A stretch of 64,000 bases of DNA from Phenylobacterium hankyongense (GCF_003254505.1 NZ_QFYP01000001.1:790001-854000), one strand, 5' to 3'. Shown: positions 26,983-36,597, counted from the first letter of the stretch. Notes: generated by a model from the letters alone, not told the origin. Numbers and translations: made by a program.

Positions 26983-28380
26983 CTATATGAGCGTCGGGCC
27001 CGCGGGGTCGGCGGCGCGGAATTCCACCACGGCGGAGAAGCCTTCGGGCGCGAAGCTCGGCTCCACCTTGCCGCCGCGATCGCGCAGGACGGCCTCCAGC
27101 AGGCGGCTGCCGAAGCCGCGGCGGTTGCTGGGCCGCACTTCCGGCCCGCCGCTCTCGCGCCATTCGATCACCGCCACCCCCTCGGCCGCCTCGCGCCGGG
27201 CGATGGCGACGCGCCCCGAGGCGATGGACAGGGCGCCGTACTTCACCGCGTTGGTGCCCAGCTCGTGCGACAGCAGCGCCAGGCCGATGGCGGTTTCCGA
27301 GGTCACCGTCAGCTCGTCGACCGCCGGGTCGATGTCGAAGCGCCCGAGGTCGAAGGCCTCGAGCACCTGGCTCAGCAGCTGCGACAGCTGCACCGCCCCG
27401 CCGCCGGCCGCGGTGACCAGGTCCTGCGAGGTGGCCATGGCGTGCATCCGCGCCGTCAGCACCTGCTCGAATTCCGCCACCGTGCCCGACGAGCGGGCGG
27501 CCTGATGGACCATGGCCATCATCACCTGCATGCCGTTCTTGGCCCGGTGCGCCAGCTCGCCCATCAGCAGCTTGCGCCGTTCCTCGGCGGTCCGCCGTTG
27601 GGTGACGTCGAGCGAGGTGCCCAGCACCAGCCTGACCCCCTCCTCGTCATGGCTCACCCGCCCGTGCGCCAGGATCCAGCGCGGGTCGCCGGTCGGCGTC
27701 ACCACCCGGTGCTCGACCGCGAAGTCAGCTTCGCCGGAGGCGGCGCTGGCGATGCGATAGGCCAGACGGACCCGCTCCACGTCGTCCGGATGCACGAGGG
27801 CGAGGTAGCGCTCCATGGTCGGCTCGGCGTCGGCCGGCAGGCCGAACATCGCCTTCTGCCGCTCCGACCAGACCAGGGTGTCGGCGCGCAGGTCCCACTC
27901 CCACAGGCCAAGGCCGGTGGTCTCGACGGCCATCTCCAGCCGGCGGCGCTGTTCCTCCAGCTCGGCGGCCATCTGCCGGCGCTCGGTGATGTCGATCTGC
28001 AGCCCGTCCCACAGGGTCGAGCCATCCGGCAACCGGCTGGGCAGCGAGGCGATGCGATGCCAGCGCACCTCGCCGTCGGCGCGGCGCATGGCGATCTCGG
28101 CGTCGAACGGCTGCTGCTCGGTGATCGCCTTCGCCTCGGCGGCCGCGAAGGCCTGCCGATGCTCCGGCAGGATCATCTCGTAGAGCAGCGAGGGATCGGC
28201 CATGACCGCTTCGGCGGACACGCCGTTCAGCGCCAGGCAGCGTTGGCCGACGAACGAGAACCGCCGCTCGCCGCCGTCCGGCGGGACGACGATCTGATAG
28301 GCCATGCCGAGGTTGGTCGCGTCCGCCATGCTGCGGAACGACGGCTTCCCCTCCGCGCCGATGTCGATCTTGTCGTCCAC
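26983..28380 (-). CDS. PAS-domain sensor histidine kinase, HWE type
   Basis: A 465-residue soluble kinase. Two PAS domains (about residues 20-135 and 145-265, each ending in an ITERR or VTQRR junction) precede a kinase core of the HWE/HisKA_2 kind. The phosphoacceptor is His278 in GELAHRAKNGMQ; the N box is HELGTNAVKYGAL and the late WRESGGP segment is typical of HWE kinases. The GTG at 28380 is favoured by GAGGA 8 bases upstream; an ATG at 28329 or 28482 is possible. HWE kinases in this order serve stress or light signalling. No cognate regulator is adjacent. Confidence 0.9.
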   Translation of the reverse strand: MDDKIDIGAEGKPSFRSMADATNLGMAYQIVVPPDGGERRFSFVGQRCLALNGVSAEAVMADPSLLYEMILPEHRQAFAAAEAKAITEQQPFDAEIAMRRADGEVRWHRIASLPSRLPDGSTLWDGLQIDITERRQMAAELEEQRRRLEMAVETTGLGLWEWDLRADTLVWSERQKAMFGLPADAEPTMERYLALVHPDDVERVRLAYRIASAASGEADFAVEHRVVTPTGDPRWILAHGRVSHDEEGVRLVLGTSLDVTQRRTAEERRKLLMGELAHRAKNGMQVMMAMVHQAARSSGTVAEFEQVLTARMHAMATSQDLVTAAGGGAVQLSQLLSQVLEAFDLGRFDIDPAVDELTVTSETAIGLALLSHELGTNAVKYGALSIASGRVAIARREAAEGVAVIEWRESGGPEVRPSNRRGFGSRLLEAVLRDRGGKVEPSFAPEGFSAVVEFRAADPAGPTLI

Positions 28381-28513
28381 CCGGTCCTCAAAAGGCTCAG
28401 CTCTGGATGCGCAATCTGGTGCGCCGGGCGCGCTCAAACAACACGAAATTTGGCCTCGCCGCGCCTTTGCGACTGGCCGCATCCCGCCGGCCCGATCAAG
28501 CGCGCACGGGGTC

Positions 28514-29224
28514 TCAGGCCCGCGGCAGAATGACCACCGCGTCCGGCAGCTCGTTGGGATTGTCGCCCGGACGGGCCGGGAAGCGCTCGGCCAGGACGTC
28601 GGCGCACAGGCCGATCGCCGCCGCGAAGCCGGCCGCCGGCTCGCCGCGCTTCAGCCCCTCGGTCAGCGCCGCCATGGCGCGGTCCCAGACCCTCGGCTCG
28701 GCGTGGGCGGCGATGCCCTCGTCGGCCACCAGCTCGGCCATGCGCTCGGCGAAGGAGACGAAGATCAGCACCCCGGTCCGTTCGCGGGTCAGGTGCAGGT
28801 TCTTGGCCAGGAACTGCTCGCGGGCCCGGCGGCGCACGCGCTCGCGCTTGAAGGCCGGCGGGGTCAGCAACCGGCGCACCGGCGGCAGGGCGACGACCAG
28901 CAGGGTGACGACGAACAGCGCCGCCTGCAGGACGATCGCGCCGATCAGCGCCTGGCGGGCGGCGCGCTCGGCCGCCTGTCCCACCTGGGCCGCGGTCCAG
29001 CCGCCGAACAGGTCCGGGGCCGAGACGTGCACGCCGCCCAGGAGGAGCAGGGCGGGCGCCAGCAGCGACACTCCCGCCGCCCAGGCCAGCGGCGTCTCGC
29101 CGTAGTCGGAGCTTTCCTCCGCCACCACGCAGTAGATCTCGCCCGTGGTGCGGGTCTCGGCCTCGCGCACCGCCGTCTCGATGGCCGCCAGGTCGGAGGG
29201 CGAGAGCATCGTTGTCCTGCTCAT
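28514..29224 (-). CDS. TPM-domain membrane protein
   Basis: A 236-residue protein. The N-terminal part (AAIETAVREAETRTTGEIYCVVAEES) and the C-terminal TGVLIFVSFAERMAELVADEGI segment show a TPM-like fold split around two or three membrane segments (about residues 43-130). TPM proteins (YgcG/YdjH-like) occur with LemA but their function is poorly known. The ATG at 29224 follows the preceding stop by one base, so it is the third gene of the lemA operon. An internal ATG at 29209 is an alternative. Confidence 0.85.
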   Translation of the reverse strand: MSRTTMLSPSDLAAIETAVREAETRTTGEIYCVVAEESSDYGETPLAWAAGVSLLAPALLLLGGVHVSAPDLFGGWTAAQVGQAAERAARQALIGAIVLQAALFVVTLLVVALPPVRRLLTPPAFKRERVRRRAREQFLAKNLHLTRERTGVLIFVSFAERMAELVADEGIAAHAEPRVWDRAMAALTEGLKRGEPAAGFAAAIGLCADVLAERFPARPGDNPNELPDAVVILPRA

Positions 29225-29225
29225 C

Positions 29226-30056
29226 TCACCAGCTCCCCGACGATCCGCCGCCGCCGAACGAGCCGCCGCCGCCGGAGAAGCCCCCGCCCCCACCGCCGTC
29301 GCCGCCGAAGCCGCCGCCACCGCCCCAACCGCCGCCGCGTCCGCCACCCGACAAGAGCAACGGCAACAGCCACCACAGCCCGCTGCCGCCGCGCCGGCCG
29401 CCGAAGCCCCGCAGCAGGCTGCCGAGCACGAAGACCACGATGATGATCACGAAGAGGGCCGGGATGTGCGCCCCGCCCTGCGACCGGACCTGCGGCCGCT
29501 GAGCGGCCTGCGCCACGTTGGCCTTGGCCTGGTCATCCGGCAGGGCCAGCTGCTGGATCACGGCCTCGACGCCATCGACCACGCCCTGCTCCATGCGGCC
29601 GGCCTTGAACTGCGGCAGCACCCGCTGCTGCAGGATCACGCTGCTCAGAGCGTCGGTGAGCACCGGCTCCAGCCCGTAGCCGACCTCGACCCGGACCTTC
29701 CGCTCCTTGGGCGCGACGAGGAAGATCGCCCCGTCGTTGACGCCCTTGCGGCCGAGCTGCCAGGTGCGGCCGAGCTGGTAGCCGTAGTCCTCGATCTCAT
29801 AGCCCTGCAGGTCGGGCACGGTGGCCACCACCAGCTGGTGGCCGGTCTGGGCCTCCAGCTGGGCGAGCTCGCCATCCAGCCGCTGGGCGGTGGCCGGCGA
29901 CAGCAGGTGGGCGTTGTCGACCACCCGCCCGGTGAGCGGCGGGAAGGTCGGCGCAGCAAAAGCCACGCCGGCGATCAGCACCGCGAAGGCGAGACCCAGC
30001 ACGCCCGCGAGACTGGCGCGGGCGCTCCGCCGGCGGTCGAGCCGGACTGGGGTCAC
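29226..30056 (-). CDS. TPM-domain protein with Gly-rich tail (YgcG-like)
   Basis: A 276-residue exported membrane protein. A signal-like hydrophobic stretch ends near VAFAAP, then comes the TPM domain with LTGRVVDNAHLLS, TGHQLVVATVPDLQGYEIEDY and GLEPVLTDAL. A transmembrane segment (FVIIIVVFVLGSLL) and a Gly/Ser-rich tail of GGGG and FGG repeats close it. The GTG at 30056 overlaps the lemA stop (GTGA), which shows coupling. This is the classic lemA-ygcG pairing, possibly linked to envelope or protein quality control. Confidence 0.9.
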   Translation of the reverse strand: MTPVRLDRRRSARASLAGVLGLAFAVLIAGVAFAAPTFPPLTGRVVDNAHLLSPATAQRLDGELAQLEAQTGHQLVVATVPDLQGYEIEDYGYQLGRTWQLGRKGVNDGAIFLVAPKERKVRVEVGYGLEPVLTDALSSVILQQRVLPQFKAGRMEQGVVDGVEAVIQQLALPDDQAKANVAQAAQRPQVRSQGGAHIPALFVIIIVVFVLGSLLRGFGGRRGGSGLWWLLPLLLSGGGRGGGWGGGGGFGGDGGGGGGFSGGGGSFGGGGSSGSW

Positions 30057-30721
30057 TGGGCGGGCGCGGGCGCCGGAGCCTGGCCGGGAGGCAGGGCCGC
30101 GGCCGAGGGCGCCGCCGGCTGGTCGAAGCTGACGCTGGGCGCCGACTGCGACGCCGCGGTGGCGGCGAACAGCTGCATGGGCTTGGACGCGCTGTACATG
30201 GTCTTGGCCCACAGGATGGTCGGGAAGGTCCGCAGCGTGGTGTTGAAGTCGCGCACCGCCTCGTTGTAGTCGCGCCGGGAGATGGCGATGCGGTTCTCGG
30301 TGCCCTCGAGCTGGCTCTGCAGGGCCATGAAGTTGGTGTTCGACTTCAGGTCCGGATAGTTCTCCTGCAGCACGCGGAAGGGCGCCAGCGCCATCGAGAC
30401 GTTGTTCTGCGCCTGCTGATAGCGCTGGAAGGCGGCGGGATCGGTGGTGACGCCGGCGTCGGAGCGCACGGCCATCGCCCCGGCGCGGGCCTGGGACACG
30501 CCGATCAGCACGCTCTTCTCCTGGGCGGCGTAGCCCTTCACCGTCGAGACCAGGTTCGGGATCAGGTCATTGCGCCGCTGGTACTGGTTCTGCACCTCGG
30601 CCCACTGCGCCTTGGCGCGTTCTTCCTTGGTCGGGATGGTGTTGACGCCGCAGGCGGCGACCAGCAGCGGCGCCAGCACGATGAGCGCGGCGCGCGCGAA
30701 GCGGGTGCGGAAGGTGGTCAC
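30053..30721 (-). CDS. lemA: LemA family lipoprotein
   Basis: A 222-residue LemA protein with a lipoprotein signal ending in LLVAACG. The family core is clear: NQYQRRNDLIPNLVSTVKGY, then QNNVSMALAPFRVLQENYPD and LEGTENRIAISRRDYNEAV, ending with a Pro/Ala-rich tail. The GTG at 30721 has a GGGGAG ribosome site 9 bases away, better than the TTG at 30745 upstream. It is the first gene of an operon with two TPM-domain genes. LemA proteins sit in the membrane; their role is not settled. Confidence 0.93.
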   Translation of the reverse strand: MTTFRTRFARAALIVLAPLLVAACGVNTIPTKEERAKAQWAEVQNQYQRRNDLIPNLVSTVKGYAAQEKSVLIGVSQARAGAMAVRSDAGVTTDPAAFQRYQQAQNNVSMALAPFRVLQENYPDLKSNTNFMALQSQLEGTENRIAISRRDYNEAVRDFNTTLRTFPTILWAKTMYSASKPMQLFAATAASQSAPSVSFDQPAAPSAAALPPGQAPAPAPAQ

Positions 30722-30860
30722 GTGATGGGCTCCCCGAATTGCCAAGTCGAAGCTTGGTCGTGGTCATATGTGGCCCTGTCATTGATCCAACGCAACGGCG
30801 AGGGCATGACAGCCTCGGGAGCAGAGAAGCTCCCCGCCACGGCAGGGGTTCCCGACAGAG

Positions 30861-31634
30861 ATGGCGCAGACGCGGCCCTACTATGCCGATCGCAGCCTCA
30901 GCGCGGCCCACTATGACATCGTCACCGCCGCCGACGCGCGGCTGACCGGCGACATCGACATCTACGACGGCCTGGCGCCGGCGGCGGGTTCGGTGCTGGA
31001 GCTGGGCGCGGGCGCCGGCCGCATCGCCCTGGCGCTGGCCGAGCGCGGCCATCCGGTGGTCGGCGTCGAGATCGCACCCGCCATGCTGGCCCAGGCGCAG
31101 GCCAAGCGCGCCGCCGCGGAGCCACAGGTCGCCGGGCGGGTCGAGTTCCGCCGCGGCGACATGACCGCCCTGGACCTGGGCCAGAGCTTCGACCTGGTGC
31201 TCTGCCCCTACTTCACCCTGGCCCACGTCCCGGCCGGCGCGGCCTGGCGCAACACCTTCGCCGTGATGGCCCGCCACCTGGCGCCCGGCGGCCTCGTCGC
31301 CGTCCACCTGCCGCTGCTGGAGCTCATGCGCCAGCCCGGCGGGCCAAGGCCGGACCTGCCGGTGCTCGACCGGCCGCTCGAGCCCGGGGGCCGGCTGCTG
31401 CTCTATGTGCGCGAGCGTCTGTTCCGCGAGGCGGTGGGGCGGCTCGACCAGGTCATCGAATACGTCGAGCTCGATGCGAAGGGCGGCGTCGTGCGGCGCT
31501 CGCTGGAGCGGCTCACCTACTACTGCGCCGACCCCTCGCCCTTCGCGCAGGGCGCCGGCCTTGAGCCCGACCGCGCCCCGATCGCGCTGGGCGGCGTCGG
31601 CGAGATCCACGTCTTCCGCAGGGCGGCGGCTTAG
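30861..31634 (+). CDS. Class I SAM-dependent methyltransferase
   Basis: A 257-residue methyltransferase. SAM-binding motif I is VLELGAGAGRIALALAE (about residues 45-61), an acidic residue ends the second strand (VVGVEIAPAML), and RRGDMTALDLGQSFDLV contains motif II with the later strand. The substrate is unknown. It is divergent from lemA with a 139-base gap and stands alone before the acyl-CoA ligase. Confidence 0.9.
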   Translation: MAQTRPYYADRSLSAAHYDIVTAADARLTGDIDIYDGLAPAAGSVLELGAGAGRIALALAERGHPVVGVEIAPAMLAQAQAKRAAAEPQVAGRVEFRRGDMTALDLGQSFDLVLCPYFTLAHVPAGAAWRNTFAVMARHLAPGGLVAVHLPLLELMRQPGGPRPDLPVLDRPLEPGGRLLLYVRERLFREAVGRLDQVIEYVELDAKGGVVRRSLERLTYYCADPSPFAQGAGLEPDRAPIALGGVGEIHVFRRAAA

Positions 31635-31814
31635 GGCGCTCCCCGACGTTGCGGCGCTCCCCTTGGGAATTGTCGCCTCCGTCCTCGCCTGTCATGCTGC
31701 CGGCGGGGCTCTCGGGTCTTCGCCAACGGCGCCGATCATTTCATCGGCGTCGGCCCGTAGCCTCCAACAGATATTGATCGCGCCGCTTCTCAGTCGGGCG
31801 CCCGGAGGAATTTG

Positions 31815-33401
31815 ATGGAAGCTTTGAAGGAACGCCTGAATCTCGACGAGCGGCTGGCCGCCGCGGCGATGAACGGCATGACGACGGCAGTCTGGGCCGA
31901 GGTCCAGCCGGACAAGGTCGCCATCTACGATCCCGACGGCCGCACCCGCACCTTCGGCGAGCTGAACGCCAACGCCAACCGCATCGTGCGGCTGCTGCGC
32001 CAGAACGGGCTGCAGGCCGGCGACGCCGTCGCCCTGGTCTGCTCCAACCGCGCCGAGTTCGTCGAGGTGGTGGCCGCGACCCTGCGGGCCGGCTTCCGGA
32101 TCACCCCCGTCAACTGGCACCTGACCGCCGACGAGGTCGCCTACATCGTCAACGACTGCGAGGCCAAGGCGGTGTTCTGCGAGGCGCGGATCGCCACCTG
32201 CGGCCCGGCGGTGGCCCAGTGCCCGAACGTGGTGGTGAAGCTGGCCATCGGCGGCGAAATCCCGGGCTTCCTTCCCTACGACGAAGCGCTGGCGCCCCTC
32301 GACGGCGCCGACATCGACGACGCCGTGCTCGGCAATGCGATGATGTACACCTCCGGCACCACCGGCCGGCCGAAGGGCGTCTACCGCGCCCAGCCCGTGG
32401 TCGCCCTGCAGGCGCTCTATTCGATGCGCGGCTACGACCACGAGACCTCGGTGCAGCTGTGCGCCGGTCCCGCCTACCACGCCGCCCCGCTGGCCTTCGA
32501 CGTGCGCGCGGCCATGGGCGCGGGCTGCCCGTTGGTGTTCATCGACAAGTGGGATTCCGAGCTGGTCCTGAAGACCATCGCGGAGAGGAAGGTCACCCAC
32601 CTGCACCTGGTGCCGATCATGTTCCAGCGGCTGCTGGCGCTGCCGCAGGAGGTGAAGGACCGCTACGACGTGAGCTCGGTGCAGTACATCGTCCACGGCG
32701 CGGCGCCCTGCCCGCCGGAAGTGAAGCTGGCGATGATCGAGTGGTTCGGGCCGGTGCTGTCCGAATACTACGCCGGCTCCGAGGGCGGCGCGGGCTTCAC
32801 CATCTCTTCGGAGGAGTGGCTGAAGAAGCCCGGCTCGGTCGGCAAGCGCCCGGCCCTGCTGGGCTCGAAGATCCTCGACGAGCAGGGCGAGGAATGCCCG
32901 ACCGGCGTACCCGGGACCATCTACCACCAGCTGCCGCCCGGCGGCGGCTTCACCTACTACAAGGACGAGGCCAAGACCCAGGCCAACCGGGTCGGCGACT
33001 ACTTCACCATGGGCGACGTCGGCTACTTCGACGAGGACGGCTACCTGTTCCTCACCGGCCGCAACGCCGAGACCATCATCTCCGGCGGGGTGAACATCTA
33101 CCCGCAGGAGATCGACAACGAGCTGATCAAGCACGACGCCGTCGCCGACAGCTCGACGGTCGGCGTGCCGCACGACGAATGGGGCGAACAGGTGAAGGCG
33201 GTGATCCTGCTGAAGCCCGGCTACCAGCCGTCGGAGGAGCTGTCGCAGGAGATCCTGGCCTTCGCCCGCGCCAACCTGCCCGCTTTCAAGGTCCCGCGCA
33301 GCATCGACTTCGTCACCGACCTGCCGCGCTCCGAGGCCGGCAAGATCCAGCGCAACAAGGTCCGCGCCCCCTACTGGGAAGGCCGCAAGCGGCAGATCTG
33401 A
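31815..33401 (+). CDS. Acyl-CoA synthetase (AMP-forming ligase)
   Basis: A 528-residue member of the adenylate-forming family. The phosphate loop YTSGTTGRPKG lies near residues 178-188, the A5 motif is SEYYAGSEGGAGF, and the hinge GDVGYFDEDGYLFLTGR and C-terminal Lys segment (RSEAGKIQRNKV) are intact. It activates a carboxylic acid to its CoA thioester; the sequence looks like FadD-type ligases for larger or cyclic acids, but chain length cannot be read. The ATG at 31815 has GGAGG upstream. Confidence 0.94.
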   Translation: MEALKERLNLDERLAAAAMNGMTTAVWAEVQPDKVAIYDPDGRTRTFGELNANANRIVRLLRQNGLQAGDAVALVCSNRAEFVEVVAATLRAGFRITPVNWHLTADEVAYIVNDCEAKAVFCEARIATCGPAVAQCPNVVVKLAIGGEIPGFLPYDEALAPLDGADIDDAVLGNAMMYTSGTTGRPKGVYRAQPVVALQALYSMRGYDHETSVQLCAGPAYHAAPLAFDVRAAMGAGCPLVFIDKWDSELVLKTIAERKVTHLHLVPIMFQRLLALPQEVKDRYDVSSVQYIVHGAAPCPPEVKLAMIEWFGPVLSEYYAGSEGGAGFTISSEEWLKKPGSVGKRPALLGSKILDEQGEECPTGVPGTIYHQLPPGGGFTYYKDEAKTQANRVGDYFTMGDVGYFDEDGYLFLTGRNAETIISGGVNIYPQEIDNELIKHDAVADSSTVGVPHDEWGEQVKAVILLKPGYQPSEELSQEILAFARANLPAFKVPRSIDFVTDLPRSEAGKIQRNKVRAPYWEGRKRQI

Positions 33402-33416
33402 CGCCGCCGAAGACGC

Positions 33417-34199
33417 CTAGGTGTAGGCGCCGAAAGTTCCGAGCGCCTGGGCGATCGACTGCCACTGCGGGCTCTCGGCGAGCGGAACGCGGATCAGCTC
33501 GACGATCACCACCGCCGCGCCCCCGATGAGATAGACCGGGTGCGGGCGGCCGCGCTTGCGCCAGTCGTAGATGATGACCGCGAGGATCAGCACGGCGACC
33601 ACGAGGCCGGCCCCGATGGTGGTCGCCACCGGCGCGGCCGGCGCGCTGCCCGGCCGCACGCCGGGGCCGCCCCCGACGATGGCCAGGAAGAAGAACCGCC
33701 CGATCGGCGCCTGCAGGATCGACATGGTCGCCAGCATCATCAGCCGCTTGTGGGTCTCCGGCCTCTTCACCGTCACCACCGCCCAGGTCACCAGGATGGC
33801 GAACAGCACCGCGGCGCTGATCGGCACGATGGCGAAGGCGCGGGCCTGCTGCGCATAGCCGGCGGCGACGTCCTTCTGCATGCTGGCGATGGCGGTGGCG
33901 AAGCCCACGAAGACCATGGCCGTGGCCAGCGACACACCCGCGACGCCCCAGGCCCGGTGGTGCTGCATCTGCCCGCTGGCCGCGAGCCAGGTCTGGCTCA
34001 GGAAGAATAGCGTCCAGGCGGAGAACAATATCCCGTGCAGATGCAGCAGCGGCGCCCCGACGAAGGTCCCCGCCGGCAGCTGAAGCCAGTAGGTCCCCGC
34101 AAAGCCGCTGAAGGCGATCAGCACGAAAAGCGCCGCCATCCAGACGTAGAACGTCCCCATCGCGCGACGACGCGCTGGGGTAATTGACGCCGCAACCAT
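33417..34199 (-). CDS. Conserved multi-pass membrane protein, function unknown
   Basis: A 260-residue membrane protein with about seven hydrophobic segments, no signal peptide cleavage site and several conserved His (LLHLHGILFSAWTLFFL, QMQHHRAWGVAG). The His-rich helices resemble heme- or quinone-interacting membrane proteins, but I recognise no named family. The ATG at 34199 has a strong GGGGAGGG site; in-frame sequence further upstream looks non-coding. It converges with the acyl-CoA ligase and is divergent from the aminotransferase. Confidence 0.8.
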   Translation of the reverse strand: MVAASITPARRRAMGTFYVWMAALFVLIAFSGFAGTYWLQLPAGTFVGAPLLHLHGILFSAWTLFFLSQTWLAASGQMQHHRAWGVAGVSLATAMVFVGFATAIASMQKDVAAGYAQQARAFAIVPISAAVLFAILVTWAVVTVKRPETHKRLMMLATMSILQAPIGRFFFLAIVGGGPGVRPGSAPAAPVATTIGAGLVVAVLILAVIIYDWRKRGRPHPVYLIGGAAVVIVELIRVPLAESPQWQSIAQALGTFGAYT

Positions 34200-34391
34200 G
34201 CCAAGCCCTCCCCGGATCCGACCGGAGCATGCACCTTTCCGGAGAACGTCGCTATGCGGTTTCTGGCGCGTCGCGGGCGATTGGTCTGGCCCCGCGTGGG
34301 AGAGAAACACCGCGAAAACAACCGTGTTTGGCGCGGGCGCCCGGCGCATGCCATTTAGCGCGCCGATCCGAAGCTCGAGACCGTCACCGCC

Positions 34392-35558
34392 ATGCCGATT
34401 CCGTTCATCGACCTACAGGCCCAGAGGACGCGCCTGGGACAGCCGCTGGAGGACGCGATCCTCAAGGTGGTCCGCTCCGGCGCCTACATCATGGGCCCGG
34501 AGATCGGCGAGTTCGAGAAACAGCTGGCGGCCTTCGGCCAGGCGCCGTTCGCGCTGTCCTGCGGCTCGGGCACCGAGGCGCTGGTGCTGCCGCTGATGGC
34601 CTGGGGGATCGGACCCGGCGATGCGGTCTTCTGCCCTTCCTTCACCTTCGCGGCGACCGCCGAGGCCATGCCGCTGGTGGGCGCCTCGCCGGTGTTCGTG
34701 GACATCGAACCCGACACCTACAACCTCGACCCGCAGAGCCTCGACGCCGCCATCGCGCAGGTGAAGCGCGACGGCAAGCTGACGCCGAGGGCGGTGATCG
34801 CCGTCGACCTGTTCGGCCAGCCGGCCGACTACCCGGCCATCGCCGAGGTGGCGCGCAGGCATGGCCTCAAGCTGATCGCCGACAGCGCCCAGGGCTTCGG
34901 CTGCACGCTGGACGGCCGCCACCCGATCCACTGGGCGGACGTGGCCACCACCTCCTTCTTCCCGGCCAAGCCGCTCGGCTGCTACGGCGACGGCGGGGCG
35001 GTGCTGTCCAAGGACGAGCGGCTGCACGACCTGCTGGTCTCGCTGCGCGTCCACGGCCAGGCGGTGAAGTCGGACATCGACGGCAAGACCTTCGAGCACG
35101 ACCCCAAATACCTGAACGTCCGTATTGGGATGAACAGCCGGATGGACACCATCCAGGCCGCGGTCCTGCTGCAGAAGCTGACCATCTTCGCCGACGAGAT
35201 CGAGGCCCGGAACCGCGTCGCCGACCGCTATGTCCAGGGCTTGGGCGACCTGGTGAGGACGCCGCGGGTGATCGACGGCGGCGTCTCGGTCTGGGCGCAG
35301 TACACCATCGAGACCCCGAACCGCGACGGCCTGGCGGCCGCCCTGCGCGAACAGGGGGTCCCGAGCGCGGTCTACTACCCGATCCCGATCCACAAGCAGG
35401 GTGTCTATTCGGTCTATCCGACCGCGCCCGGCGGCCTGCCGGTGACCGAGGCCAAGGCCTCCCAGGTCATCAGCCTGCCCATGCACCCCTACCTGACCGC
35501 CGACGACCAGGACCAGGTCATCGCCGCGGTCGGCGCCTTCGTGAAGACGAACCGCTAG
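34392..35558 (+). CDS. DegT/DnrJ/EryC1/StrS family aminotransferase
   Basis: A 388-residue PLP enzyme. The family signature runs from FIDLQAQ at the N-terminus through SGAYIMGPEIGEFE and SGTEALVLPLMAWGI to the PLP lysine, Lys193, in FFPAKPLGCYGDGG. NSRMDTIQAAVLLQKL and SVYPTAPGGLPVTE are also typical. Such enzymes transaminate keto-sugars for surface polysaccharide or protein glycosylation. No other sugar-nucleotide gene is adjacent, so the pathway is open. A hairpin element follows its stop. Confidence 0.93.
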   Translation: MPIPFIDLQAQRTRLGQPLEDAILKVVRSGAYIMGPEIGEFEKQLAAFGQAPFALSCGSGTEALVLPLMAWGIGPGDAVFCPSFTFAATAEAMPLVGASPVFVDIEPDTYNLDPQSLDAAIAQVKRDGKLTPRAVIAVDLFGQPADYPAIAEVARRHGLKLIADSAQGFGCTLDGRHPIHWADVATTSFFPAKPLGCYGDGGAVLSKDERLHDLLVSLRVHGQAVKSDIDGKTFEHDPKYLNVRIGMNSRMDTIQAAVLLQKLTIFADEIEARNRVADRYVQGLGDLVRTPRVIDGGVSVWAQYTIETPNRDGLAAALREQGVPSAVYYPIPIHKQGVYSVYPTAPGGLPVTEAKASQVISLPMHPYLTADDQDQVIAAVGAFVKTNR

Positions 35559-35573
35559 CGCTACAATTCTGGA

Positions 35574-35684
35574 CGTCATCGCCGGGCGCGTCCCGGCGAC
35601 CCATGAACACCGGATCGTCAGGCCGTGGTTGGTCCGGTCCGCACGCGCCGTTCATGGATGGCCGGCCCAAGGCCGGCCATGACG
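35574..35684. repeat. Paired inverted hairpin element between convergent genes
   Basis: Two 35-base arms (35574-35608 and 35650-35684) are related as inverted copies: each has CGTCAT at its outer end, a GC palindrome (CGCCGGGCGCGTCCCGGCG or GGCCGGCCCAAGGCCGGCC) and CATGAAC at the inner end. A run of five T follows at 35686-35690. It lies between the convergent aminotransferase and patatin genes and could work as a two-way terminator. Confidence 0.8.
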
Positions 35685-35700
35685 CTTTTTGGGGGGTGTC

Positions 35701-36597
35701 CTAGCCCCAGATCTCCTTCAGCACCGCGGCCTGGACGCGGCCCTGCTCGAGCCCGGCGCGGGCGGCGTCGGCGCGGCGGCGGAAGTCCATCAGGTTGGGT
35801 CCGAAGGCCTCGACGCTGGCCTCGTCGGGGATGATGGTCACCACCGTCCCGCCGCCGTCCTGCAGCAACTGCACCTCCTCCTCGAAGCGGGCGGCGATCC
35901 GCTCCAGGGCCGCGCCGCCGGCCGCGCCCAGGCGCACCGCCACCACCACCACGACGTCGTAGCCGGCGGCCATGTCCGCGTTGGTGGACGAGCGCATGCC
36001 GCCGTCGATGTAGCGCCGGCCCAGCAGGGTCACCGGCGGATAGACCCCCGGCACGCTGCAGCTCGACGCCACCGCCCGGCTGATCCCGACGCCGCTGGCC
36101 TGGGTCCACAGCTGGAAGGCGCCGTCCTGCGCATCCACCGCCGTGCAGGCGAAGCCGCGCTCCGGCCAGGCGTCGGGCGCGAGGCCGGCGAACGACCGGC
36201 CGAAGGTGTTCAGGAAGTCCTCCTCGCCCAGGGTGTCGGCGGCCAGCGCGAAGGCTCCGATCCGCGCCCGCGCCTCGGCCGGATTGCCCATCCCGCTCTG
36301 CGCCTCGCCCATCAGCCGCATCAGCTCCGCGAGATCGGCCGGCTTGCGATCGGCGTCGGTGGCGGGAGACGGCGGCCGGCGCTCCGCCTCCGTCAGGATC
36401 GGATCGGCCAGCAGGCGGGCGTCCGCGCCCATCGCCAGCCGCGCGCCGACGAAGGCGCCGGCGGAGGTGCCCAACGTGAAGTCCGCCGCGCCGAGGTCCA
36501 CGCCGGCCTGGGCGAACCCAGCGATCAGTCCGCTCTCCCAGGCGATGCCCACCGGCCCGCCGCCGCCCAGAACCAGCGCGCGCGTGGTCATCGCCAT
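35701..36597 (-). CDS. Patatin-like phospholipase
   Basis: A 298-residue lipid acyl hydrolase. The oxyanion loop GGGGPVG is at residues 11-17, the nucleophile Ser45 in GTSAG, and the catalytic Asp198 in IDGG; together these form the complete patatin Ser-Asp dyad. There is no signal peptide, so it acts in the cytoplasm or on the inner membrane. It is divergent from the second P450 gene, with 116 bases between starts. Confidence 0.93.
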   Translation of the reverse strand: MAMTTRALVLGGGGPVGIAWESGLIAGFAQAGVDLGAADFTLGTSAGAFVGARLAMGADARLLADPILTEAERRPPSPATDADRKPADLAELMRLMGEAQSGMGNPAEARARIGAFALAADTLGEEDFLNTFGRSFAGLAPDAWPERGFACTAVDAQDGAFQLWTQASGVGISRAVASSCSVPGVYPPVTLLGRRYIDGGMRSSTNADMAAGYDVVVVVAVRLGAAGGAALERIAARFEEEVQLLQDGGGTVVTIIPDEASVEAFGPNLMDFRRRADAARAGLEQGRVQAAVLKEIWG

